A stretch of 43,192 bases of DNA from assembly GCA_002389295.1 (NCBI GenBank), contig DGOE01000157.1, positions 1 to 43,192 on the forward strand, written 5' to 3'. The DNA comes from Flavobacteriales bacterium UBA4474. GTDB taxonomy: Bacteria > Bacteroidota > Bacteroidia > Flavobacteriales_D > Sanyastnellaceae. The position numbers and the translations under genes were made by a program. This document shows positions 31,913-39,173 of the stretch, piece after piece. The notes below the pieces were generated by a model. That model saw only the letters and a program-made list of their open reading frames with translations, made no database searches and was not told where the DNA came from. Numbering within the stretch: position 1 is the first letter of the stretch; every line of letters starts with the position of its first letter.

Positions 31913-32974
31913 TCAATTCTTCACAATCCACGCACGCAACTCGGGCAGTACTTTTTCTATCAGGCGGGGCCAGTTGGCTTGCCCTGAGGCCACTTCGACC
32001 CATCGGCCTCCCGTCTTGGCTTTTGCCGGACCGGCGGTGTCCACAGTGAACCACGCGGTCATGATGCGGTGGGTCAGGACATGCCGCACAGGCCCAAACC
32101 TATCGGACGGTTCAGTGGGAACCTGCTGCAGCGACGCCGGAGGAGCGGCGGGTGGCTGCATGGGCGTCACGGTACAGGGAAACGATTCCAGCTGCGACCA
32201 AATGCCTTTGGCAGGACGGGTTTCCACCCACCACTCGGGGCCCGTCGCCGTTTTCCTGAGTGAGACAGAAAACAGCACCTCCACATTTTGCGGCGGTTTC
32301 TTGGGTTGTTTGACTGGCCGGTCCAATGCGGTGCCATGGGCATGGGCCAAGCAGGCATGGGCCAGGGGACAGGATGGACAATCGGGGTTGCGCGGCGCGC
32401 AGACCAAGGCACCCAGTTCCATCCATGCTTGATTGGACGTGCCGGGGTCATGTGGATCGATGAGGGCTTCACATGCATGCAAAACCGCCGCGCGGCCTGT
32501 TTTTCGGTCCACCGGGTCAGCGATGTCAAACAACCGCGAAATGACGCGTTGGACGTTTCCATCGACCACGGGCACGGCCTCGCCGAAACAGATGCTCGAA
32601 ATGGCAGCGGCCGTGTAGGGACCGATGCCGGGAAGCGCGGCCCAGTCCGCCGCGTTTTCTGGAAGCCGCCCTCCCCGTTCTGCAACGATGCGCTTGGCCG
32701 AAAGGTGCAAGTTGCGCGCCCTGCTGTAGTAGCCGAGCCCCTTCCACAGGGCCATGACCTCTTCGGTTTCGGCTGAAGCGAGCTGCGTCACGGTGGGAAA
32801 AGCCGCCATGAACCGCTCCCAGTATGCCGTGCCTTGGTCCACCCTCGTCTGCTGAAGGATGACTTCTGAAAGCCAGGTGGAATAGGGCTCAGGGGCTTTT
32901 CTCCAAGGGAGGGGCCGCGCATGGATGCCGTACCAATCCAGCAGCTTTTGGGTCAAGGGATGTCGAGATTTCAC
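31913..32974 (-). CDS. mutY: A/G-specific adenine DNA glycosylase
   Basis: The 353-residue enzyme removes adenine mispaired with 8-oxoguanine. The helix-hairpin-helix motif is 'LPGIGPYTAAAISSICFG', the catalytic Asp lies in 'PVVDGNVQRVISR', and the catalytic Glu region is 'WLSEVILQQTRVDQGTAYW'. The iron-sulfur cluster cysteines have the classic C-x6-C-x2-C-x5-C spacing ('CAPRNPDCPSCPLAHAC'). A C-terminal NUDIX-like domain (about 230-345) recognises the oxidised G. The start is GTG 32974; no ATG is near. It diverges from HU, sharing a 129-base region that contains the HU promoter box and a palindrome. Confidence 0.95.
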   Translation of the reverse strand: MKSRHPLTQKLLDWYGIHARPLPWRKAPEPYSTWLSEVILQQTRVDQGTAYWERFMAAFPTVTQLASAETEEVMALWKGLGYYSRARNLHLSAKRIVAERGGRLPENAADWAALPGIGPYTAAAISSICFGEAVPVVDGNVQRVISRLFDIADPVDRKTGRAAVLHACEALIDPHDPGTSNQAWMELGALVCAPRNPDCPSCPLAHACLAHAHGTALDRPVKQPKKPPQNVEVLFSVSLRKTATGPEWWVETRPAKGIWSQLESFPCTVTPMQPPAAPPASLQQVPTEPSDRFGPVRHVLTHRIMTAWFTVDTAGPAKAKTGGRWVEVASGQANWPRLIEKVLPELRAWIVKN

Positions 32975-33027
32975 GCCGGAGATTTGTCAATGGCAAGATG
33001 GACACCTGAGGTCTCCCCTCCGTGTAC

Positions 33028-33035
33028 TATTTTTG
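33028..33035 (+). promoter_or_regulatory. -7 promoter box of the HU gene
   Basis: TATTTTTG matches the Bacteroidota -7 consensus TAnnTTTG exactly and is identical to the box at 27286-27293. No good TTTG upstream box is seen at the usual distance. It lies 68 bases before the HU start and gives a leader of about 60 bases that contains a perfect inverted repeat. Confidence 0.5.
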
Positions 33036-33051
33036 CCGGCCTATTGAACAA

Positions 33052-33073
33052 GGAATTCAATTGGTTGAATTCC
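33052..33073 (+). repeat. Perfect inverted repeat in the HU leader
   Basis: GGAATTCAA (33052-33060) and TTGAATTCC (33065-33073) are perfect complements around a four-base TTGG centre. It lies 17 bases after the -7 box and ends 31 bases before the HU ATG, so it could be a dimeric repressor operator or an mRNA hairpin in the leader. Each arm also contains GAATTC, itself a palindrome. Confidence 0.7.
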
Positions 33074-33103
33074 ATAGCATCCAGCAAGGTGACTGACAAT
33101 AAG

Positions 33104-33394
33104 ATGACCAAAGCGGACCTCGTGAGCCGCATATCAGAGAAAACTGGAATCGAACGGCAAGACGTGCAAGCGACTGTCGAAGCTTTCATGGAGTCCGTAC
33201 GCGGCTCTTTGGAAAGCGGACACAATGTGTACCTCCGAGGATTCGGCAGCTTTGTAATCAAGCGCCGCGCCAAGAAAACCGGAAGGGACATCTTGAAGAA
33301 CAAGACCATCGAGATTCCCGCTCACAACATCCCATCGTTCAAACCGGCCAAGAGCTTCATGGAAAACGTGAAGACCAAGGTGTCGGCGAACTGA
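33104..33394 (+). CDS. HU/IHF-family DNA-binding protein
   Basis: The 96-residue histone-like protein begins 'MTKADLVSRISEKTGIERQD' and carries the DNA-binding arm region 'NVYLRGFGSFVIKRRAKKTG' and 'PAHNIPSFKPAKSF'. It bends and compacts DNA as a dimer. The ATG at 33104 gives the standard N-terminus; the frame is open further upstream but that part overlaps mutY. It is the first gene of a plus-strand unit with a TPR protein (16 bases on), the 30-residue basic protein and RNase G. Its leader has a promoter box and an inverted repeat. Confidence 0.96.
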   Translation: MTKADLVSRISEKTGIERQDVQATVEAFMESVRGSLESGHNVYLRGFGSFVIKRRAKKTGRDILKNKTIEIPAHNIPSFKPAKSFMENVKTKVSAN

Positions 33395-33410
33395 TTGGAA
33401 TTTTCATTTC

Positions 33411-34031
33411 ATGCCAAACGACGCATCCAGCAACCGCACTTTGCCCCTGATTATCGGGGGGTTATGCGTCTTGCTGGCATTGTTGGTTTGGCAAGTGGTT
33501 CCGCGCAGTCCCAATGCGTATGCTGAAACGGCCATTCCTACTTCGCTCGAAACCGCGGAGGAACAGGACCCCGTTCAAGCGGCAATAGACCAGGTGAATG
33601 GCCCCAATCCCATGGCGGGCATCCTGGCGTTGAAAGCACTTGCGGAAACGGAACCACCCAATGTGGATGCTGTCATCGAACTGGGTCGGTTCAGCATTCA
33701 ATCCGGACAATTCGACAAGGCCAGAGAGCGCTTCTCACAAGCGATCGACTTGGCCCCGAACAGGTCCGAACCCCTGATCCAACTCGGCATGTTGGAACTG
33801 GATGGCGGGGCTCCCGCTGAAGCCCTGATCCATTTCGAGCGCGCGCTCGTGGTGGACAGCGCCGCAAACAATGCTTGGTTCTTCCAAGCCCAATGCCACG
33901 AGCGCCTCGGAAATCCGGGCTTGGCGCTCGCCAGTTACAAGCGGTTTTTGCCGTTATCCCCGGATACAGTGATCGAGCAGGCCGTGCTTCAGCGCATCGC
34001 CCTGATCGAGCAAAATTCAACGAACTCTTAA
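33411..34031 (+). CDS. Membrane-anchored TPR protein
   Basis: The 206-residue protein has one N-terminal helix ('LPLIIGGLCVLLALLVWQVV') that works as an uncleaved anchor or signal, then a short linker and about three TPR units: 'DAVIELGRFSIQSGQFDKAR', 'EPLIQLGMLELDGGAPAEAL' and 'AWFFQAQCHERLGNPGLALA'. The repeats should lie in the periplasm and bind partner proteins; which ones is unknown. Similar TPR proteins stand between HU and rng in other Bacteroidota, as far as I recall. It starts 16 bases after the HU stop and ends 12 bases before the small basic protein gene. Confidence 0.85.
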   Translation: MPNDASSNRTLPLIIGGLCVLLALLVWQVVPRSPNAYAETAIPTSLETAEEQDPVQAAIDQVNGPNPMAGILALKALAETEPPNVDAVIELGRFSIQSGQFDKARERFSQAIDLAPNRSEPLIQLGMLELDGGAPAEALIHFERALVVDSAANNAWFFQAQCHERLGNPGLALASYKRFLPLSPDTVIEQAVLQRIALIEQNSTNS

Positions 34032-34043
34032 AATACTCCGACC

Positions 34044-34136
34044 ATGCCTAGTGGAAAGAAACGCAAGCGTCATAAGATGGCCGTGCACAAGAAGAAGAAG
34101 CGCTTACGCAAGAACCGTCACAAGAAGAAGAAGTGA
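34044..34136 (+). CDS. Very basic 30-residue protein, AURKAIP1/COX24 (DUF1713)-like, probable ribosomal protein
   Basis: The reading frame starts 'MPSGKKRKRHKMAVHKKKK' and ends 'RLRKNRHKKKK'. Of 30 residues, 13 are Lys, 5 Arg and 3 His. The sequence matches the pattern of small DUF1713 proteins, which include mitochondrial mS38 (AURKAIP1/COX24) and actinobacterial ribosomal protein bS22, peptides that bind the decoding region of the small subunit. It sits 12 bases after the TPR gene and 33 before rng, in the same direction. It is too short for most gene finders. The assignment rests on composition, motif and position; binding to the ribosome is inferred. Confidence 0.8.
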   Translation: MPSGKKRKRHKMAVHKKKKRLRKNRHKKKK

Positions 34137-34169
34137 CATTCATTGGCGGTAGGCCGGTAGCCATAAAGT

Positions 34170-35750
34170 ATGGCGACCGACTCCGCTGACATGCAACGAC
34201 GCGTGAACATCGAACTGGTCATCAACAAGACCAAGTCCGGGTTGCGTATTGCCATGTTGGAGGACGGCCATTTGGTCGAGCTCCACGAGGACAAAGGCAA
34301 CCAGGAATATGCGGTCGGGGACATTTACCTCGGCCGGGTCAAAAAGGTGCTGCCCAGTCTGAACGCGGGATTCGTGGACATAGGACATCCGAAGGATGCC
34401 TTCCTCCACTACCTGGATTTGGGCCCGCAGTACCGTAGTTTCAAGAAATATGCCCAGCGGTCCATCAAGGGAACGCAGAGTACGGGTGACCTCGCCAATT
34501 TCAAATTGGAGGAGGACATCGACAAAAAGGGCAATATGAAAGACGTGGTCTCCGCAAGCCAGAATGTGCTTGTGCAGGTCGCGAAAGAGGCCATCTCCAC
34601 CAAGGGTCCGCGGCTTACCGCCGAAGTCACCTTGGCAGGCAGATACCTCGTGCTGGTCCCGTTTTCGAACAAGATCAGCATCAGCCAACGCATCCAGAAG
34701 GAGAGCGAGCGCAAGCGCCTGAGGGTGCTGCTGCAGAGCATCCGACCGGACAATTGCGGAATCATCGTGCGGACCGTGGCCCAAGAAAAGGGGGCGGCCG
34801 ACCTGCATTCCGATTTAGAAGAGTTGAGCAACCGGTGGAAGGAATTGCACACCAACCTGCGCAATGCCAAACCGCGCCAGCGCATCCTCGGTGAGATCAA
34901 CAAGACCAGCTCCCTGTTGCGGGATCTGCTGACGCCGGATTTCTCGCAAATCCTGGTGAATGATCCGGACGTCGCAAACGAAGTGAGGGAGTTCCTCGCC
35001 GGGATTGCGCCGGACAAGGTGGACATCGTCAAGGAGTCAAAGGCAAAGGATGTCTTTGACGACCGCGGAGTGCACCGCATGATCAAGGCGAGCTTTGGCC
35101 GTCAGGTGAACCTGCGCAGTGGCGCATACCTGATTGTGGAGCACACCGAGGCCATGCACGTCATCGATGTCAACTCAGGAGGCCGGAAGGCCGGCGCGAC
35201 CTCTCAGGAGGAAAATGCTGTGGCGACCAACCTCGAGTGTTCCGCTGAGATTGCGCGCCTGCTCAGGTTGCGCGATATGGGCGGCATCATTTGTGTGGAC
35301 TTCATTGACATGGGCGAAACGGCCAACCGCCGCCAGCTCACGGAGGCCTTGCGCAAATCCATGAAGCCGGACAAAGCCAAGCACAACGTGTTGGCGCCGA
35401 GCCGCTTTGGCGTGGTCGAAATCACGCGTCAGCGCGTGCGGCCTGTCACCGATATCAAGACGGCAGAGCAATGTCCTTCGTGCAATGGCACGGGTCAGGT
35501 CACGGCGAGCATTCTTGTGACCGATGGCATTGAAGCGGCATTGCAGGCCGCTTCAGACCGCGGTATGGGCCAGACGACCCTGATGTTGCACCCCATGGTG
35601 GAGGCTTACATCACCAAGGGTTTCTGGAACAACAAATTGAAGCAGTGGAAGAAGTCTTACGGGATGAAAATCCTGGTGGAAGGCAATTCATCCATGGAAC
35701 TGCTTGAGCACCACCTCTACGATTCGCAAGGCGAAGAGGTCACCCTTTGA
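34170..35750 (+). CDS. rng: Ribonuclease E/G family endoribonuclease
   Basis: The 526-residue protein has an N-terminal S1 domain with 'GDIYLGRVKKVLPSLNAGFV' and 'PKDAFLHYLDLG', interrupted by an insertion of about 40 residues rich in Lys and Asp. The RNase H-like and DNase I-like catalytic domains follow, with metal-binding Asp in 'HVIDVNSGGRK' and 'ICVDFIDMGETANRRQ', and the Zn-link Cys pair in 'CPSCNGTGQVT'. It cleaves single-stranded RNA in rRNA maturation and mRNA decay. It lacks the long C-terminal scaffold of E. coli RNase E. It ends overlapping the convergent HD gene by 11 bases. Confidence 0.95.
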   Translation: MATDSADMQRRVNIELVINKTKSGLRIAMLEDGHLVELHEDKGNQEYAVGDIYLGRVKKVLPSLNAGFVDIGHPKDAFLHYLDLGPQYRSFKKYAQRSIKGTQSTGDLANFKLEEDIDKKGNMKDVVSASQNVLVQVAKEAISTKGPRLTAEVTLAGRYLVLVPFSNKISISQRIQKESERKRLRVLLQSIRPDNCGIIVRTVAQEKGAADLHSDLEELSNRWKELHTNLRNAKPRQRILGEINKTSSLLRDLLTPDFSQILVNDPDVANEVREFLAGIAPDKVDIVKESKAKDVFDDRGVHRMIKASFGRQVNLRSGAYLIVEHTEAMHVIDVNSGGRKAGATSQEENAVATNLECSAEIARLLRLRDMGGIICVDFIDMGETANRRQLTEALRKSMKPDKAKHNVLAPSRFGVVEITRQRVRPVTDIKTAEQCPSCNGTGQVTASILVTDGIEAALQAASDRGMGQTTLMLHPMVEAYITKGFWNNKLKQWKKSYGMKILVEGNSSMELLEHHLYDSQGEEVTL

Positions 35751-36993
35751 CGGTGTGCGGGCGGGGCGGTATTTCCTTGGGATAGGCCAGGAAATGCCGC
35801 TCCACCGGCATGCTCAGGGCACTGAGGTTGAGGTGGTCTGAGGCCGCTGCTACATCCCGCACGGAACCATCTTTGTAGAGCATGGTGATGCCATGCGATG
35901 CCGTTGAATAGGCCCTGTTGTCGATGCGGTCGTGCAGCACAAAGAACGAAGCATCCTCCATTGACAGGCCAAAGGCTTTGCTCACGGCTTCAAGTCGTTC
36001 AGAGATGTCGTCTTGGTCAAAGGGCGCATCGCGGAGTTCGATCTTGAACAACCGCCGATCAATCAACCGGGTACAAAGTTGGGAGAGCACGGGGTCCGCG
36101 TGTTGCTGCCACGCTTTGACACAACAGATGATGTCGTTGTCGTCCAGGGCGCAAAACGAATTGAGTACGTCCGGGTCTGCCAAGAAACGGGCGCGGTCCA
36201 GGTCCTCCGCGAGGAAGGGCGCCAGGGCCGGCGTGGACCATACTTTCTCCCCGCGGCGGGCCAATTCACCCGCGCGCTCGAGGATGCGCATCATCATCCA
36301 CTCTGCCGCCAGCACGGTTTTGTGCAGATAGACTTGCCAGTACATCAATCGGCGTGAGATGATGAATTTCTCGATGGAATAGATGCCCTTTTCGTCCACA
36401 ACGAGCCGCCCCTCGTGCACGTTGAGCATCCGAATGATGCGTTCGGAGCTGATCATGCCCTCACTGACACCGGTAAAGAAGCTGTCTCGGCGCAGGTAGT
36501 CCATCCTGTCCATGTCCAACTGACTCGATACCAAATCGTGCAGGAACCCCTTGGGGTGGTGGTCATTGAAAATCTCGATGGCCACATCGAGCATCCCGTG
36601 AAACTGGGCATTGAGCTCATTCATGATGAGCGTGCTGATTTCCTCGTGCTGCACGCCGCTGACGATGGAATGTTCCAAAGCGTGGCTGAAGGGCCCGTGC
36701 CCCACGTCGTGCAGGAGGATGGCCAAGCATGCGCCGCGGTATTCCTCCTCGGTGATGACGTTGCCCTTTTCGCGCAATGAATCCAATGCTTCCTGCATGA
36801 GGAACATGGCCCCTACCGCATGGTGAAAGCGGTTGTGCACCGCGCCGGGATAAACCAGGTGGCTCAAGCCCAGTTGACTGATGCGCCGCAAACGCTGCAC
36901 CCACGGGTGGTCAAGCACCTGGGTGAAATCTGCGTGGCGCAATTGGATGAATCCATACACCGGATCATTGAGCAGCTTGGGTCGTGCGGCCAT
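35740..36993 (-). CDS. HD-domain phosphohydrolase, dGTPase/SAMHD1-like
   Basis: The 417-residue protein has the HD metal site: 'YPGAVHNRFHHAVGAMFLM' (His), 'LAILLHDVGHGPFSHALEH' (His-Asp) and 'SSQLDMDRMDYLRRDSFF' (Asp). The fold is that of the dNTP triphosphohydrolase/SAMHD1 group, but the substrate cannot be told from sequence. A C-terminal half of about 200 residues without known motifs follows. The start is ATG 36993 ('MAARPKLLNDPVYGFI'); the longer frame upstream was rejected as it overlaps the porX promoter region. It is divergent from porX across 77 bases. Confidence 0.88.
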   Translation of the reverse strand: MAARPKLLNDPVYGFIQLRHADFTQVLDHPWVQRLRRISQLGLSHLVYPGAVHNRFHHAVGAMFLMQEALDSLREKGNVITEEEYRGACLAILLHDVGHGPFSHALEHSIVSGVQHEEISTLIMNELNAQFHGMLDVAIEIFNDHHPKGFLHDLVSSQLDMDRMDYLRRDSFFTGVSEGMISSERIIRMLNVHEGRLVVDEKGIYSIEKFIISRRLMYWQVYLHKTVLAAEWMMMRILERAGELARRGEKVWSTPALAPFLAEDLDRARFLADPDVLNSFCALDDNDIICCVKAWQQHADPVLSQLCTRLIDRRLFKIELRDAPFDQDDISERLEAVSKAFGLSMEDASFFVLHDRIDNRAYSTASHGITMLYKDGSVRDVAAASDHLNLSALSMPVERHFLAYPKEIPPRPHTVKG

Positions 36994-37014
36994 GCCCGAA
37001 ATTTGGGGTCTTTC

Positions 37015-37048
37015 TTTGCACGGGCATGGCTCTGACAAAATAATTCTG
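37015..37048 (+). promoter_or_regulatory. Possible porX promoter
   Basis: TTTG (37015-37018) and TAATTCTG (37041-37048) are separated by 22 bases, a rather long but allowed spacing. The second box has one mismatch to TAnnTTTG. It is 22 bases before the porX ATG, in the divergent gap with the HD gene. Confidence 0.35.
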
Positions 37049-37070
37049 AGCAATTGCCATTGAAGCATTG

Positions 37071-38639
37071 ATGACGCGCACTCCTCACATCCTTTGGGCC
37101 GACGATGAGATCGACCTGTTAAAGCCGCACATTCTCTTTCTACAAGGCAAGGGATACGAAGTCACCGGGTTTACCGACGGCGCCTCCCTGCTGGAAGCGC
37201 TCGAGGGTGAAGGCATTGTGGACGTGGTATTTCTCGACGAGAACATGCCCGGTCTGACGGGCCTGGAAACCCTCCAGCGCATCAAGGAGCGCCGGCCGCA
37301 TTTGCCTTGTGTGATGATCACCAAGAGCGAGGAGGAGCACATCATGGAGGAGGCCATCGGGTCCAAAATGGCCGATTACCTGATCAAGCCATTGAACCCC
37401 AGTCAAATTCTGCTTTCCCTCAAGAAAATTCTGGACGAGAAACGCCTGATCGGAGAAAAGGCGATGAGCGACTACCAGCGGGAATTCCGCGAGCTGAGCA
37501 TGCGGCTCATGGACCGTCTCGACCGCGAGGATTGGGAGGACATCCACAAGCGCCTGGTGCACTGGGATTTGGAATTGTCGGCCTCAGGCGACCAAGGCAT
37601 GGCGGAAATCTTGCGCATGCAACGGGCGGATGCAGGGCGTCAATTCGCCAAATACGTGACCCAGCAGTACGGCGGGTGGTTGGAGGACCTGGACCGATGT
37701 GAAGATGAGCGCGACCCGCTCTTGGCACCCAAGGTGATGGAGCGGGCCGTCAAGCCCTTGCTCGACCAAGGGCGAAAAACCTTGTTTGTGCTGATCGACA
37801 ACTTCCGTTACGATCAATGGCGCGCCCTCGGTCCGGCCCTGGCCGACCGCTGGCAGGTCCAATCCGAGCGCATGCACTGGAGCTTCCTGCCCACCGCGAC
37901 ACAATATGCGCGCAACGCCATTTTTGCAGGCATGGCGCCCAGCAGGATTGCGCAGGTGCACCCGCAGTGGTGGAAGGATGAACAGGCCCAAGGGTCCAAG
38001 AATGCCCATGAAGCAGAATTGCTCGGGGCGCAATTGAAACGCTGGGGATACACGGGCAGCTGGGAATACCACAAAATCACCGACCTGGTCGCAGGCCGGA
38101 AGCTGCTCGAGGAATTCCATCAAATCAAGGCGCGCGATTTTACGGCTGTCGTCTTCAATTTTGTGGACATGCTCAGCCACGCCCGCACCGAGAGTGAAAT
38201 ACTCAAGGAGCTGGCAGAGGATGAAGGCGCTTACCGCTCGCTGACCATGAGTTGGTTCGAGCACAGCCCGCTCAGGGAATTGCTCGATCGGGCTTCAGAA
38301 GCGGGCATGGATGTGGTGCTCACCTCGGATCACGGCACAGTCCAGGTCGACAACCCCGTGCGGGTCCAGGGAGAGAAGGAAGTCACGGACAACCCCCGCT
38401 ACAAGACCGGCCGAAACCTGCGCCATGACGACGATGTGTTTGCTGTGTCGGACCCGGAAGCTTTTGGTTTGCCCAAGTCGCACCTGTCCAGCCGGTACAT
38501 TTTTGCGCAGGAGCGCGATTTCATGGTGTACCCCAACAACTTCAACCGGTTTGTGCGCTATTTGACCGGCACCTTTCAGCACGGCGGCATCTCCATGGAG
38601 GAAATGCTCGTGCCATTGGTACACCTCAGGCCCCGTTGA
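37071..38639 (+). CDS. porX: PorX: response regulator with PglZ domain, type IX secretion regulator
   Basis: The 522-residue protein has a receiver (residues 1-125; 'HILWADDEIDLLKPHILFL', phosphoacceptor Asp56 in 'VVFLDENMPGLTG', Lys in 'DYLIKPLNPSQ'), a helical linker and an alkaline-phosphatase-type PglZ domain: 'FVLIDNFRYDQWRAL', 'LPTATQYARNAIFAGM' with the Thr nucleophile region, 'FNFVDMLSHARTES', 'LTSDHGTVQVDNPV' and 'TGRNLRHDDDVF'. In Porphyromonas and Flavobacterium PorX is required for type IX secretion and acts with the kinase PorY and sigma factor SigP; none of these is in the window. The start is ATG 37071; a TTG one codon before is less likely. tsaE overlaps its stop (TGATG). Confidence 0.95.
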   Translation: MTRTPHILWADDEIDLLKPHILFLQGKGYEVTGFTDGASLLEALEGEGIVDVVFLDENMPGLTGLETLQRIKERRPHLPCVMITKSEEEHIMEEAIGSKMADYLIKPLNPSQILLSLKKILDEKRLIGEKAMSDYQREFRELSMRLMDRLDREDWEDIHKRLVHWDLELSASGDQGMAEILRMQRADAGRQFAKYVTQQYGGWLEDLDRCEDERDPLLAPKVMERAVKPLLDQGRKTLFVLIDNFRYDQWRALGPALADRWQVQSERMHWSFLPTATQYARNAIFAGMAPSRIAQVHPQWWKDEQAQGSKNAHEAELLGAQLKRWGYTGSWEYHKITDLVAGRKLLEEFHQIKARDFTAVVFNFVDMLSHARTESEILKELAEDEGAYRSLTMSWFEHSPLRELLDRASEAGMDVVLTSDHGTVQVDNPVRVQGEKEVTDNPRYKTGRNLRHDDDVFAVSDPEAFGLPKSHLSSRYIFAQERDFMVYPNNFNRFVRYLTGTFQHGGISMEEMLVPLVHLRPR

Positions 38640-39148
38640 TGGAAACCGCCAATTCTAGCGCTGCCGAGGGCGGCGCATCACCGAGCCTGCTGCAATGCGT
38701 TTGGCGTTCTGCGGCCTTTGATGTGACCAATATCGATGCCGTTGCGCGGGATTTTAGCCGCATGCTCGATTGGGGCGATGTGGTCGCCATTCAGGCCCCT
38801 ATGGGGACGGGAAAAACCACTTTTGTAGCGGCCCTGTGCCGGGTCTTTGGTGCGGTGGATGTGGCGTCGAGCCCCACGTTTGCCCTGTGCCAAGAATATC
38901 CGGTGGCACCTGTCGAAGGAGTGCCAGAGCCTCTGTTGCGCCACCTCGACCTCTACCGCATCAAGGACGCATCGGAGTTGCACGACCTGGGTTGGGAGGA
39001 ACTCATGGATGACCCCGCAGCTTTGACCATGATTGAATGGCCGGAACGGGCGGCGGACCATTTTCCAGACCGCGCGAAACTGCTGCGTTTGGAGCGTCAA
39101 CCTGACGGTCTGCGCATGGCTTCTTTGTGGAAACGGGAATCCGTGTAA
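38639..39148 (+). CDS. tsaE: tRNA threonylcarbamoyladenosine synthesis ATPase TsaE
   Basis: The 169-residue protein has the Walker A loop 'APMGTGKTTFVAALCRVFG', 'SSPTFALCQEYPV', 'LLRHLDLYRIKDASELHDLG' and Walker B-like 'ALTMIEWPERAADHFP', the full TsaE set. With TsaB and TsaD it helps place the t6A modification on tRNAs that read ANN codons. An N-terminal extension of about 30 residues is not conserved. The ATG at 38639 shares its A with the porX stop (TGATG). The Walker A differs from the usual GxLGxGKT by PMG in place of GDLG, which should still bind nucleotide. Confidence 0.92.
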   Translation: METANSSAAEGGASPSLLQCVWRSAAFDVTNIDAVARDFSRMLDWGDVVAIQAPMGTGKTTFVAALCRVFGAVDVASSPTFALCQEYPVAPVEGVPEPLLRHLDLYRIKDASELHDLGWEELMDDPAALTMIEWPERAADHFPDRAKLLRLERQPDGLRMASLWKRESV

Positions 39149-39173
39149 ATTCCCCTGTCATCCAAGACCCGTC

